A stretch of DNA of 64,000 nucleotides from Rhizobium sp. C1. GTDB taxonomy: Bacteria > Pseudomonadota > Alphaproteobacteria > Rhizobiales > Rhizobiaceae. This document shows positions 37,444 through 46,868 of this stretch, piece after piece. Position 1 is the stretch's first letter, and every line of letters starts with the position of its first letter. The notes under the pieces are model-generated. The model was not told the DNA's origin. It saw nothing but the letters and a program-made list of their open reading frames with translations, and did not search any database. The translations under genes and the position numbers were made by a program. Location of the stretch: contig NZ_JAJNCY010000001.1 of NCBI RefSeq assembly GCF_021026335.1, positions 558,001 to 622,000 of the forward strand. Direction: 5' to 3'.

Positions 37444-38612
37444 GATGCTAGGAACGGATTTATTTTTTCTTCTGTCTTCGAGATCGAGCTCAGTAATTCT
37501 TTAAGTGTTTTCCTATGGTTCGCATTGGTTAGTACGGAAAGGGGTGTGTTTTGAAGTTGTTTGTCCGCTTCTTGTAACGCTCTAAAGAATCGGTCAACTG
37601 TAGATGTTTCGTCGTCTCGATTTTGTTCGAGTTCCGCTAGAATCGCTCGATTGTACGACTTCTCCAAGTCTGTTCCGCTTCTGAATTCCATCCAGTCTTT
37701 GGAAGATTTGTGGATCAAATAGGAGATATTTCTAAGATCATCTCGCTTGGAAATGCGTCTTCTTTGCCACGCATCTGTCACCTCAGATTTCGTCGGCTCC
37801 TTGTCGATGCCGTCTGTTTCTTCCTCATCCTTGTTGACTGGATAGAACCACGACATGAACTCATTCAGGTTAGCAGAGTCGTTGAAGCGCTTTGCATCAT
37901 CGTCCCATTGTAACCATTCCTTGAGAGCAATGCTGCTTCGTCCAAACAATTCCTGGAAAAACGGATAAACTCGTTCGTCAATATACCGACCAAACTCGGT
38001 TTCTTCCTTTGCTTGCTGGAATGCGTAGTACCCTCGGACCCATTGTGCCGCGCCAAATGCAGATAACCCGAAACTTTTCCCAACATGGGTGAAGCTAAGG
38101 CCCTGAGCCTCCATCTGTTCAACAAGGAGTTTTGCCTTGTTGAAAGCTGGCCATTCTGAAATTCCAGAAATATGTCGAAGACCTTGGAAAATCCAAGATG
38201 CGTTCACGCCATCTTGTGCACCTTCGTAAAGGAGGCACGGAATAATCTTCAGTGTCTCCATGATAGCATTCGGTAGCTTGCTGCCGTCTTCTGCGTGGCC
38301 GTTTATCTGCTTGGCGGCACAAATTCTTCGATTTCCTTCCAGCACCATGTACTGATCTTGGCTGAGACGCCGCACTACTACACGATCAATCGGAAGGTAT
38401 CCGTTGTGCTCCATAACTGACTTAAGCTTGTCAACGTCATGGTTTTCGACCAAACGGCTGGCAGTTGCATCCTGAACCTCAGTGGTGACGGCGTCATTGT
38501 CGGGTATAAAAATCCAGTCACTTCCCACAAAACGCGGGTTGTTTGGGTCCAAAAAAAGCTGTTGCAGCGGCACTTCGATGGGCGTCAGGTCTACGGAAAG
38601 CGGGGTGTGCAT
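37440..38612 (-). CDS. ParB/Srx-fold domain protein, partner of Mrr-like nuclease
   Basis: 390-residue protein from the ATG at 38612. The N-terminal part (about 10-130) has ParB-like boxes: DPNNPRF, then NGYLPIDRVVVR and YMVLEGNRRICAAK, resembling the nucleotide-binding ParB/Srx fold. A middle helical region (about 140-220) has a ParB-like helix-turn-helix candidate (SFTHVGKSFGLSAFGAAQWV). The rest is charged and helical, with no assigned domain. It is clearly not a chromosome-partition ParB: there is no parA or parS nearby. The start is uncertain because only a weak GAG lies upstream and the frame stays open. AT-rich like its partner. Confidence 0.65.
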   Translation of the reverse strand: MHTPLSVDLTPIEVPLQQLFLDPNNPRFVGSDWIFIPDNDAVTTEVQDATASRLVENHDVDKLKSVMEHNGYLPIDRVVVRRLSQDQYMVLEGNRRICAAKQINGHAEDGSKLPNAIMETLKIIPCLLYEGAQDGVNASWIFQGLRHISGISEWPAFNKAKLLVEQMEAQGLSFTHVGKSFGLSAFGAAQWVRGYYAFQQAKEETEFGRYIDERVYPFFQELFGRSSIALKEWLQWDDDAKRFNDSANLNEFMSWFYPVNKDEEETDGIDKEPTKSEVTDAWQRRRISKRDDLRNISYLIHKSSKDWMEFRSGTDLEKSYNRAILAELEQNRDDETSTVDRFFRALQEADKQLQNTPLSVLTNANHRKTLKELLSSISKTEEKINPFLAS

Positions 38613-38865
38613 TTGAATTGTCTCAGAACCAATGGGCTTATTTTGATCTGATGATATAGATGGTTGGTCGTCAAGACATGGAATGCTACCTAAAGAAGAA
38701 TTTTGAATCGGGAGGCTTTTCGTTCCCTGTCGTACAGAGACTGTTCTTGGTAGTGACAGCTCGGGATGTAATAGCCTCCACCCTTGCCAACCTCCCCACA
38801 TCCCTTGAATACTCCCCCGCAAGCCCGGAACCCCGCGTGATTCCCGGCTCTGGGGACACATATCC

Positions 38866-39888
38866 ATGAATCTCTTCCGGTCGCCGGGGCGCACTCTGGC
38901 GAATATCGTGCTGTTCAATCTCACGGTCGTGGTGATCGCGACCTTCGCCTATATGTGGGCGGGGTGGGATTTCGGCGATGCGTTCTACATGGTGCTGCTC
39001 ACCGTCTACACGGTCGGCTATGGCGAAGTGCATCCGATCGACACGACCTATCTCCATCTGGTGACCGTGTTTCTAATGATCTTCGGCTGCACGGGGATGA
39101 TCCTTCTCACCGGTGCACTCATTCAGTTTCTCACCATCACGCAGATCCGGCAAATCCTGGGGAGCAATCGCATGCAATCCGAAATCGACAAGCTGAAGGA
39201 CCATGTCATCGTCGTCGGCTTCGGGCGCATCGGCTATATGCTGGCGCGGGAGCTCAAGGCGGCGGGGCGCAAGTTCGTCGTGCTGGAAATGAGCGAGGCG
39301 CGGGCCTCCGAGATCCGCGAGAACGGCTATCTCTGTCTCGTCGGCGACGGCACGCATGAGGAGGTGCTGAAACATGCCGGGATAGACCGGGCGCATACGC
39401 TGGCCTGCGTGCTGCCGAACGATGCGGCCAATGTCTTCATCACGCTCTCGGCCCGCGCGCTCAATCCGAAGATCGAGATCATCGCGCGCGGCGAGGTGCC
39501 GTCCACCGAGAACAAGTTGAAGCAGGCCGGCGCCGACAAGGTCGTGCTGCCGGCGCATATCGGGGCGGAGCGGATTGCCGAACTGATCCTCTATCCGGAA
39601 GCCGCGCGGCGGCTGCGAACCAGTTCGCAGATGCAGGAGCTGGAGCACTCCCTGCGGGGGCTGGGGCTGGAAATGGATGTCGTCATCGTGCCGGCCGAGG
39701 GGCCGCTGACGGGGCTTTCCATCGCCGAGATCGAGGCGACGGCGCATGGCGGCTTCTTCATCGTGCAGGTCAACCGGCAGAGCGGCGAGACGATTGCGTC
39801 ACCCGATCCTGCGCTGGTCGTCGCCAGTGGGGACGGGATCGTGATCGTGGGGCGCAGCGTGACGGCGGCGCGGGCCTTGTTCGAGTAA
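38866..39888 (+). CDS. Potassium channel with TrkA-N (RCK) domain
   Basis: 340-residue inner-membrane K+ channel of the Kch/MthK-like type. Two helices flank the pore with selectivity filter TVGYG (about residues 48-52). A regulatory TrkA-N domain follows from about residue 107 (VIVVGFGRIGYMLARE, a Rossmann motif), then a TrkA-C-like domain at the end. It likely sets potassium conductance in response to NAD(H) or ions. It is divergent from the ParB-like gene and marks the right border of the AT-richer cassette. Confidence 0.88.
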   Translation: MNLFRSPGRTLANIVLFNLTVVVIATFAYMWAGWDFGDAFYMVLLTVYTVGYGEVHPIDTTYLHLVTVFLMIFGCTGMILLTGALIQFLTITQIRQILGSNRMQSEIDKLKDHVIVVGFGRIGYMLARELKAAGRKFVVLEMSEARASEIRENGYLCLVGDGTHEEVLKHAGIDRAHTLACVLPNDAANVFITLSARALNPKIEIIARGEVPSTENKLKQAGADKVVLPAHIGAERIAELILYPEAARRLRTSSQMQELEHSLRGLGLEMDVVIVPAEGPLTGLSIAEIEATAHGGFFIVQVNRQSGETIASPDPALVVASGDGIVIVGRSVTAARALFE

Positions 39889-40065
39889 GGGAAAGTTCGT
39901 CTATCGATTTCGATAACCTTGGCAGATTAAATCTACGTAAGATTCGAGCCGCGCCGTAATCGTGTCGGCATGGATGGGTAAATCTGCGAAATTGACGATG
40001 CGAAAATGCTCAATCGAACGGTGTAGATCCCACGTTGCAGTCGTGTTTACCATGGAGGTTTCCGC

Positions 40066-41601
40066 ATGGCGCTTGCAGATGACATGGCAGTGACGGCGCA
40101 AAGGCGCTTCGGCTTCGGCCCGGCGCCCGATGGCTGGCGAAAGGTCGGTCCGGATGCGCGAGAAGCGGTTCTTGCGCAGCTTGATGGTTATAAATTTTCT
40201 GACGGATCGGGATTGCTTGCTTCGACCGACATCCTCCAGCAATTGCGTGAACGGCAACGGGAGGTGCGGGATGCGCGCATGGCGGTCGCCAGTCCTGCCG
40301 CCCCCGCCAACGGGGTATCGGCGAACGGCGCGCCTGTCAGCGGGACTGCAGCAAATGTCGCTCCGGCCCATGCGGCGGCTGGCGCGGCCAAGGCTCCGGA
40401 TGGGGCCGCGATGGCGGGCTCCGTGACCATGGTCAAGGCGCCGGACGCGGCTGCGGCCGCCACCGCCGAGAACAAGGAAATATTCAAGCAGAAGAACGAG
40501 TTCGTCCGCATCCAGTTCGATAATGAGGCCGCCTATCGCCAGCAGATGGCCGTAACGTCCGAGCGGCCGCTGATCGAGCGGCTGACGGATTTCTGGGCGG
40601 GGCATTTCTGCATTTCCTGCTCCAAGGGCGAAGATGTGCGGGTCATTGCCGGTGCCTATGAGCGTGAGGCGATCCGGCCTCATGTCACCGGCCGGTTTCG
40701 CGATATGCTGGGCGCGATCATGCATCACCCGGCCATGCTTTACTATCTCGACAATCAGGTTTCCTTCGGGCCGAATTCCAAGGCCGGTCAGAAACAGAAG
40801 AAGGGGTTGAACGAAAACCTCGGCCGCGAGCTTCTGGAGCTGCATACGGTCGGCGTGAAGGCCGGATACAATCAGACCGATGTGACCAACGCGGCACGTA
40901 TCATCACCGGCTGGGGCATTGCGGGGGACAAGGATCCGACGCCCGGGGCGTTCAAGTTCGACGCTAACCGGCACGAGCCCGGCGCCTTTACGGTGATGGG
41001 AACGCCCTTTTCCGAGGGCGGTGAGGCTCAGGGCGAAGCGCTGCTCGACATGCTGGCCGCGCATCCGGCGACCGCGCAACATATCGCCGACAAGCTGGTG
41101 CGCCATTTCGTCGGCGACAAGGCCTCGCCGACGCTGGTTCAGACGGTCGCCAAGCGCTTCCACGAAACGGATGGCGATCTGCGCGAGACTTTCATGACGC
41201 TGGTCAAAGCGCCGGAGGCCTGGAGCCTGGCGCCCGCCAAAGTCATCTCTCCCTATGACATGGCGATCTGCTGCGAGCGCGTTCTCGCGCTGAATACCGA
41301 TCCGAAAAAGGTGGTCAACTTTGCCCGGGTGCTGGGGCAGCCACTCTGGACGCCGCGCTCTCCCAACGGCTTCCCTGATACCGACATGGCCTGGGCCGCG
41401 CCCAATGCGCTGGTCAAGCGCTTTGACTATGCGCTTCAGCTCGCCGGACAGCCGAAGAACCCGCCTGAGCCGATGGAGCTCGCCAATGCGCTCTTCGGTC
41501 CTGCGCTGAAGCCCGACATGCAGACGGCGATCAAACGGGCCGCAAGCCGCCGCGAGGCGCTGGCCATGATTGTCATGTCCCCCGAAATTCAGGTGAGGTA
41601 A
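40066..41601 (+). CDS. DUF1800-family protein
   Basis: 511-residue protein of the DUF1800 family. Typical motifs: QQMAVTSERPLIERLTDFWAGHF, ENLGRELLELHTVGV, DVTNAARIITGW and a late SPNGFPDT. An Ala/Pro/Gly-rich, low-complexity segment (about residues 75-130) is inserted between the first helices. GGAGG lies 8 bases before the ATG. It is followed after four bases by a DUF1501 gene, the standard pairing. The pair is linked to export or cell-surface assembly in other bacteria; no reaction is known. No obvious signal peptide. Confidence 0.85.
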   Translation: MALADDMAVTAQRRFGFGPAPDGWRKVGPDAREAVLAQLDGYKFSDGSGLLASTDILQQLRERQREVRDARMAVASPAAPANGVSANGAPVSGTAANVAPAHAAAGAAKAPDGAAMAGSVTMVKAPDAAAAATAENKEIFKQKNEFVRIQFDNEAAYRQQMAVTSERPLIERLTDFWAGHFCISCSKGEDVRVIAGAYEREAIRPHVTGRFRDMLGAIMHHPAMLYYLDNQVSFGPNSKAGQKQKKGLNENLGRELLELHTVGVKAGYNQTDVTNAARIITGWGIAGDKDPTPGAFKFDANRHEPGAFTVMGTPFSEGGEAQGEALLDMLAAHPATAQHIADKLVRHFVGDKASPTLVQTVAKRFHETDGDLRETFMTLVKAPEAWSLAPAKVISPYDMAICCERVLALNTDPKKVVNFARVLGQPLWTPRSPNGFPDTDMAWAAPNALVKRFDYALQLAGQPKNPPEPMELANALFGPALKPDMQTAIKRAASRREALAMIVMSPEIQVR

Positions 41602-41605
41602 CACC

Positions 41606-42844
41606 ATGTTCGAATTTCTGCATCCGACCCGCCGTGGCTTCCTGCTGACCGCCAGCGCCTTCACCGCCTGGTCCTTCGCACCACAATTTGCCAGCGCCGC
41701 GCCGGGGCGCGATCCGCGCTTCCTGATGGTCGTGCTGCGCGGCGGCATGGACGGGCTTGCAGTCATCGAGCCGGCCTTCGATCCGGATTTCGAGCGCGCC
41801 CGGGCCGGCTTGATTCTGGGTGCTGACGGGAGTCCGGCAGGCCTTCCCATCGTCGGCGGCTTTGTGATGAACCCGAAACTTGCCGCGCTGCATGACATGT
41901 TTGCCCAGGGGCAGGCGCTGGCGATCCATGCCGTGGCGACCCCCTATCGCGACCGCTCGCATTTCGACGGGCAGGACGTTCTGGAAAGCGGGATGCCGGG
42001 TACAGGTGCCGTGAGCACCGGCTGGCTCAATCGCGCCATGTCGCAGTTGGGCAAGGCGGGCAGCGTGAAAACCGGAGGCCTGGCGATCGGTCCGACGGTG
42101 CCGCTGATCATGCGCGGGCCCGCCTCGACGCTGACCTGGGCAGCCGGTGGCGTCAAGCCGGCACCGGAGGATGCACGGGCCCGACTTTTGAACTTCTACA
42201 AGTCGGCAGACCCGACGCTCGCCAACGCCTTCGGTCGCGGCCTCGATCTCGAACGTATTGCCGTTGCCAATGCCGGGATGAATGCGGCCATGGGACAGCC
42301 CGGTGCCGCCCATCCGGAGGCGAATTCGAATTTCGTCAAGGGCATGGAAATGGTCGCAAAGCTCTTCACCGACCCCAATGGCCCGCGCATCGGCGCGATC
42401 GATCTCGATGGCTGGGACACGCATGCGACCGAGCGGCCCGAAGGTGACAATCTCGGCAAGGCGCTGGCGGAACTTGATGCGGGTCTGGCGGCGCTGAAAG
42501 TTTCGCTCGGGCCGGCCTGGGACGAGACTGTCGTGGTCGTGGCCACCGAATTCGGCCGCACCGTGCGAATGAACGGCACGGAAGGCACCGACCACGGCAC
42601 AGCCACGGTGGCGTTCCTGGCCGGCGGTGCGGTCAAGGGTGGCCGCGTGCTCGCCGATTGGCCCGGTCTCGCGGACAAGGCACTGTTCCAGCAACGCGAT
42701 CTTGCGCCGACGACGGACCTGCGGGCTGTGCTGAAGGGCGCGTTGCGCGATCATCTCGGGATCGAGGAAGCGGCGCTTGGGAGGGATGTGTTCCCGGACA
42801 GCGGCGCTATCAAGCCCTTGGATGGGTTGTTGAAGGTGGGGTGA
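41606..42844 (+). CDS. DUF1501-family Tat-exported protein
   Basis: 412-residue protein with a twin-arginine signal peptide (TRRGFLLTASAF, cleavage near ASAA, about residue 32). The DUF1501/sulfatase-like fold follows: LMVVLRGGMDGLA, RSHFDGQDVLESG, DLDGWDTHA, and VVATEFGRTVRMNGTEGTDHG. The latter motifs resemble metal-binding residues of the alkaline-phosphatase superfamily. It is co-transcribed with the DUF1800 gene. A periplasmic hydrolase role is plausible but unproven. Confidence 0.86.
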   Translation: MFEFLHPTRRGFLLTASAFTAWSFAPQFASAAPGRDPRFLMVVLRGGMDGLAVIEPAFDPDFERARAGLILGADGSPAGLPIVGGFVMNPKLAALHDMFAQGQALAIHAVATPYRDRSHFDGQDVLESGMPGTGAVSTGWLNRAMSQLGKAGSVKTGGLAIGPTVPLIMRGPASTLTWAAGGVKPAPEDARARLLNFYKSADPTLANAFGRGLDLERIAVANAGMNAAMGQPGAAHPEANSNFVKGMEMVAKLFTDPNGPRIGAIDLDGWDTHATERPEGDNLGKALAELDAGLAALKVSLGPAWDETVVVVATEFGRTVRMNGTEGTDHGTATVAFLAGGAVKGGRVLADWPGLADKALFQQRDLAPTTDLRAVLKGALRDHLGIEEAALGRDVFPDSGAIKPLDGLLKVG

Positions 42845-42873
42845 GGGGCGCGATTGAAACCTTCCGCGCTGAT

Positions 42874-44004
42874 TTATCGATTAACCTCCGCAAATCCAAG
42901 CAGCCTCTCCGTGAAATCCGCAATTGCCATCGTGTCATCCAGATCGAACACCGGCAGATCCGTATCGTCCACCGCATGATCTGCCGCAATAGCCACGATA
43001 TGCGGATCTTCCGGAGCCAGCGGAACGCGGCTCTTGGCCTCCAGTCGCCGCGCCTCGATCTTTGGGACCGGTTCGCGCTTGTAGCCTTCGATCACGACAA
43101 TATCGCAGGGGGCAAGGCGGGACAGCACCTCCTCGAAGGCGGGTTCGGGATTGCCGCGCAGCTCGCGCATGATGGCGTAGCGGGTGCCGGAGACAATGGT
43201 GACTTCATGCGCGCCGGCTTGCCGGTGGCGGAAGCTGTCGGCGCCGACCTTGTCGATGTCGAAGTCGTGGTGAGCATGCTTGATGGTCGAGACGCGGTAG
43301 CCGCGGGCGATCAGCTCCTCGACGAGGCGGACCGTCAGTCCCGTCTTGCCGGAATTCTTCCAGCCGGAAATGCCCAGAATTTTCGGGGAGTGTCCAAGGC
43401 CCATCAGGTCTCTGGCGCGCTCGAAATCGCGCGGGCGGTTGACGTTGAAGAAGCTGTGGGGGGGCTCATCCACGAAATCGATGAGGCGGACCTGACATGT
43501 TGCGGCGAAGGCGCGGATGGCGCGGCTCTCGCCGGTCTCCAGCCAGTGACGCAGGCGGGCGGCGAGCGCCACAGGCCAAAGTGCGAAAGCCGGTTCGGGA
43601 TCGCCGCAATAGGCGGCCATGGCGATGGTCTCGGGGTCAACAATGGCGCTGGCAAGGCGGGCGACCAGCGTTTCCGGGAAGAAAGGTGCGTCGGCGGGGA
43701 CGGTGGCAAGGTGTGTTGCAGTCGGCAGGCTTGAGGCGAGATGGTCCAGGCCGGCAAGGATGCCTGCGAGCGGGCCCTGCTGCCCTTCCAGCGCGTCGGG
43801 CAGGAGGTCGAAGCCAAGGCTGTCGAGCGCCGTATTGGACGTATTGATGAAGACACGGGGCACCTGGTTTGCGAGGCGCGCCGCAACGATCTGTGCCAAA
43901 GGTTTGCCGGCTAAGCGTTTGACCGTTTTGTCCTCGCCCATGCGGGTGGAGCGGCCGCCTGCCAGGACCAGACCAGGAAATTTCTGGAGAGTTTCTTCGC
44001 TCAT
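42874..44004 (-). CDS. Fused MobA-MobB molybdenum cofactor protein
   Basis: 376-residue fusion. Residues about 1-200 are MobA (molybdenum cofactor guanylyltransferase): GLVLAGGRSTRMGEDK nucleotide motif, PADAPFFP and FFNVNRPRDF. Residues about 205-376 are MobB, a GTP-binding adaptor: GWKNSGKTGL P-loop, STIKHAHHDFD and VVIEGYKRE. The two parts are normally separate neighbouring genes in alphaproteobacteria. An internal ATG lies at the junction (DLMGLG), the likely remnant of the mobB start. It converts Mo-molybdopterin to the guanine dinucleotide form. moaA lies 1.7 kb downstream on the same strand. Confidence 0.9.
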   Translation of the reverse strand: MSEETLQKFPGLVLAGGRSTRMGEDKTVKRLAGKPLAQIVAARLANQVPRVFINTSNTALDSLGFDLLPDALEGQQGPLAGILAGLDHLASSLPTATHLATVPADAPFFPETLVARLASAIVDPETIAMAAYCGDPEPAFALWPVALAARLRHWLETGESRAIRAFAATCQVRLIDFVDEPPHSFFNVNRPRDFERARDLMGLGHSPKILGISGWKNSGKTGLTVRLVEELIARGYRVSTIKHAHHDFDIDKVGADSFRHRQAGAHEVTIVSGTRYAIMRELRGNPEPAFEEVLSRLAPCDIVVIEGYKREPVPKIEARRLEAKSRVPLAPEDPHIVAIAADHAVDDTDLPVFDLDDTMAIADFTERLLGFAEVNR

Positions 44005-44014
44005 GGTTTGCTCA

Positions 44015-44920
44015 TCAATGCGGCGCGCGCGGTAGCGACTGGGCTGGCATGTCGGTCCGGCGGCGGTTCTCGCGGCAGAATGTATAGATGCCAGAGGCGA
44101 CGACAATCGCGCAGCCGATCATCATGAACATGTCCGGCAGGTCGCCAAAGACCGTGAAGCTTAGCGCCAGCGCCCAGATCATGTAGGTGTAGCGGAAGGG
44201 CGCGATGAAGGAGATTTCGCCCGTGCGCATCGCCGTAATTAGGGCCAGATAGCCGACCATCAGACAGATGGCAGCGAGCGCGAGAATGCTCACGTCGATG
44301 AGTGGCGGGGTTTGCCAGCCACCCAGTGGGGTGATGAAGAGGCCGGCACCTGCGGTGACAGCAAAGGAGGTCAGGAGCGTGACATAGACCGTGGGAATCC
44401 CCTGCGGCAGGCGCTTGGTCGCGATGTCGCGCGCGGCGGCGGCGAAGACGCAGGCGAGCGCCAGGAGGGAGGCCAGCGAGAAGCCATCCGGGCCGGGCTT
44501 GATGATGAGCAACACGCCGAGGAAGCCGGCGATGATCGCGCCCCAGCGCCGCCAGCCGACTGGCTCTCCCAGAAAGATCGCGGCGCCCAGCGTGACGGCG
44601 AGCGGCAGGAATTGCAGGATCGCGCCGGCATTGGCGAGCGGGAGTTGTCCCAGCGCATAGATATAGGTGAAGGTGGCCGTGACCTCCGCCAGTACGCGCA
44701 GCGCCAGCATCGGGTGAAGCGCGGTTTTCAGCGGCCTGAGCGCCCCCATATGCAGCGCCAGCAGAAAGATCAGGCAGGTGGATATCGTGCCGCGGATCAG
44801 GATGATCTCGCCGGTCGCCAGCGTCTTTGTCGCCGTCTTGACCAGCATGTCGTTGAAGCCGAAGCCTGCCATGGCCGCGGTCATGTAGAGCGCGCCTTTT
44901 ATATTGTCCGACAAGGGCAT
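44015..44920 (-). CDS. EamA/DMT-family transporter
   Basis: 301-residue membrane protein with about ten hydrophobic helices in two repeats, as in the drug/metabolite transporter family. Motifs include the first-repeat helix end FGFNDMLVKTATK and the second-repeat start LLALACVFAAAARDI. It ends ten bases upstream of mobAB. No substrate can be deduced; family members export amino acids, sugars or other metabolites. The ATG at 44920 gives a standard N-terminus. Confidence 0.82.
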   Translation of the reverse strand: MPLSDNIKGALYMTAAMAGFGFNDMLVKTATKTLATGEIILIRGTISTCLIFLLALHMGALRPLKTALHPMLALRVLAEVTATFTYIYALGQLPLANAGAILQFLPLAVTLGAAIFLGEPVGWRRWGAIIAGFLGVLLIIKPGPDGFSLASLLALACVFAAAARDIATKRLPQGIPTVYVTLLTSFAVTAGAGLFITPLGGWQTPPLIDVSILALAAICLMVGYLALITAMRTGEISFIAPFRYTYMIWALALSFTVFGDLPDMFMMIGCAIVVASGIYTFCRENRRRTDMPAQSLPRAPH

Positions 44921-44970
44921 TTCCGGCGTGCTTTCCGCGCTCGAGATTCGTGTTGCTTGATCAGCTTGGC

Positions 44971-45651
44971 TTATTTCTTTTTCATCGGCGGGAAAAGCTG
45001 GAAACTCTTGTCTTGCAGCTTTTGGGATGGGTTATCCAGATTGGCCTCATAGATCGGATCGATCTCGTAACGCGTCAGCACGAACTGGCCATCGCGCAAC
45101 TGCCAGTCGCCCGCCGACCACGCGTCGCCAATCCCGCGCCATTTGGCGAATTCGGAGATTGTCTGTGTCTTCTCGTCGAAGGAGGCGTTGGTCAGGAAAA
45201 AGCTGGCTGCGTATCCGGTAACGGTCGGATCGCGCTTCAGCTTCGTTTCGGTTTCGTCGCCGGACACATAGGCGATATCGAAGGTGGGTGAGGCGAAGGA
45301 GATGAGGGAAAGCTTGTTTTCGGTGTCCTTCAGGACATAGAGGAAGGCCGTGTTGTAGGCGCCGGAATAGCAATAGATTTCGTAGAGTGTCGCCTTATGC
45401 TCGACCGGCGGGTCGCCATACTTGTCTTTCCAGGTGAGTGGGTAGGCGCTATCCTCGTCCTTTTTGGCATTGTCGGCGGTGCGCTCGTCGCATTGACCAG
45501 GAACGGCAGCGAAGGCAAAGCTCGTGGCCGCAACGATGCCCGGGTCCTCCGCCTTGGCGGGCTCAGCCGGCTTGTCTTCAGCGAAGGCGGTTGCGGTTAC
45601 CGTTGCAAGAAGGATTGCGGCAAGGGTTGAAGAAAGCGTCTGCACGTTCAA
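44971..45651 (-). CDS. Exported protein of unknown function (DUF1176-like)
   Basis: 226-residue protein with a Sec signal peptide (cleavage near ATAFA, about residue 24). The mature part has two cysteines in the first third (PGQCDER and IYCYSG) that could form a disulfide. The C-terminal WRGIGDAWSAGDWQLRDGQFVLTRYEI resembles the end of DUF1176 proteins. Function unknown. It lies between the EamA transporter and moaA on the same strand. Confidence 0.6.
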   Translation of the reverse strand: MNVQTLSSTLAAILLATVTATAFAEDKPAEPAKAEDPGIVAATSFAFAAVPGQCDERTADNAKKDEDSAYPLTWKDKYGDPPVEHKATLYEIYCYSGAYNTAFLYVLKDTENKLSLISFASPTFDIAYVSGDETETKLKRDPTVTGYAASFFLTNASFDEKTQTISEFAKWRGIGDAWSAGDWQLRDGQFVLTRYEIDPIYEANLDNPSQKLQDKSFQLFPPMKKK

Positions 45652-45685
45652 ATTTCTTCCTTCTTTGCCATCGTGTCGGACATGA

Positions 45686-46723
45686 TCACCCGCCGGTGAC
45701 GCTCATGTGACGCGCCACGGCGGGGCGTTTATGATCGCGGTCGATGATGAAATCGTGGCCCTTCGGCTTGCGGCGGATTGCCTCGTCTATCGCCGCGGAA
45801 AGAACCTCCGGATCGTCGCTTTCGCGAAGCACCGCACGGAGATCCGCCGCATCGTTCTGGCCGAGGCACATGTAGAGCGTACCGGTGCAGGTCAGGCGCA
45901 CGCGATTGCAGCTCTCACAGAAATTATGCGTCATCGGCGTGATGAAGCCGAGCCTGCCGCCGGTCTCCTTCACCTCGACATAGCGGGCCGGACCGCCGGT
46001 GCGGAAAGGAATGTCGCTCAGCGTGAAGCGTTCGGCCAGGTCGGCGCGCACCTTGGAGAGCGGCAGATATTGATCGGTGCGGTCTTCCTCAATCTCGCCC
46101 ATCGGCATGGTCTCGATCAGCGTCATGTCCATGCCGCGACCATGCGCCCATTCGATCATGCCCGGGATTTCCTTCTCGTTGAAATCCTTGAGCGCGACCG
46201 CGTTCAGCTTGACCTTGATGCCGGCCTTTTGAGCTGCCTCGATACCTGCCAGCACCTTGCCGAGATCGCCGAGCCGGGTGATCTCGCGGAACTTCGCCGT
46301 GTCGAGCGTATCGACGGAGACATTGATGCGGCGGATGCCGGCTTCGGCCAGTTCCGGCGCAAAGCGCTCCAGATTGGAGCCGTTGGTGGTCAGTGTCAGC
46401 TCCTCCAGTTCCCCGGAATGGACCTTCTTTCCGAGCTCGCGGATCAGGTACATGATGTTCTTGCGCACCAGCGGCTCGCCGCCGGTGAGGCGAAGCTTCT
46501 TCACGCCCTTGGCGATGAAGGCCGAACAGAGCCGGTCCAGTTCTTCCAGCGTCAGCAGATCGCGCTTCGGCAGGAAGGTCATGTGTTCTGCCATGCAATA
46601 GGTGCAGCGGAAGTCGCAGCGGTCGGTCACGGAAACGCGCAGGTATGAGACCATACGCCCGAAAGGGTCGATCATGGGCGGGCGCGCGGTCGTGTCGGCT
46701 GTCACCGGATTGTGCTGGTTCAA
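45686..46723 (-). CDS. moaA: GTP 3',8-cyclase MoaA
   Basis: 345-residue radical-SAM enzyme that makes the first intermediate of molybdopterin from GTP. The N-terminal cluster motif CDFRCTYC binds SAM, and the C-terminal cluster cysteines lie in [11 protein letters not shown] plus a later cysteine (LYMCLGQ). The C-terminus ends in VTGG, the family's double glycine. [11 protein letters not shown] is clear. It reads divergently from the DUF971 gene; the 145-base gap shows no recognisable molybdenum-cofactor riboswitch. Confidence 0.96.
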   Translation of the reverse strand: MNQHNPVTADTTARPPMIDPFGRMVSYLRVSVTDRCDFRCTYCMAEHMTFLPKRDLLTLEELDRLCSAFIAKGVKKLRLTGGEPLVRKNIMYLIRELGKKVHSGELEELTLTTNGSNLERFAPELAEAGIRRINVSVDTLDTAKFREITRLGDLGKVLAGIEAAQKAGIKVKLNAVALKDFNEKEIPGMIEWAHGRGMDMTLIETMPMGEIEEDRTDQYLPLSKVRADLAERFTLSDIPFRTGGPARYVEVKETGGRLGFITPMTHNFCESCNRVRLTCTGTLYMCLGQNDAADLRAVLRESDDPEVLSAAIDEAIRRKPKGHDFIIDRDHKRPAVARHMSVTGG

Positions 46724-46868
46724 CGTCTTACTCCTCCGCCCCCAATGTGACGACGGGAATGCTTCGGGTCAAGTCGTTCCGACGGAATGGAAACGGTGCT
46801 TTGCGCCGCTCCCTCTGTCTATTATATGGGGCGGACCACGCGCCAATCAAATCTTTGAAAGCAGAGCC

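Noticed and set aside
37440-38612. Chromosome or plasmid partition parB
   Set aside because: No parA, no parS-like site and no replication gene nearby; the protein pairs with a nuclease instead.
36497-38740. GTACAGA direct repeat as insertion-site duplication of the ParB/Mrr cassette
   Set aside because: Only 7 bases match near both borders (about 36497 and 38732); chance level.
39901-41898. 665-codon minus-strand open frame opposite DUF1800/DUF1501 genes
   Set aside because: No domain or ribosome site; the plus-strand frames carry recognisable family motifs and spacing.
46724-46868. Molybdenum-cofactor riboswitch upstream of moaA
   Set aside because: The 145-base gap shows no recognisable fold or conserved segments of that RNA.
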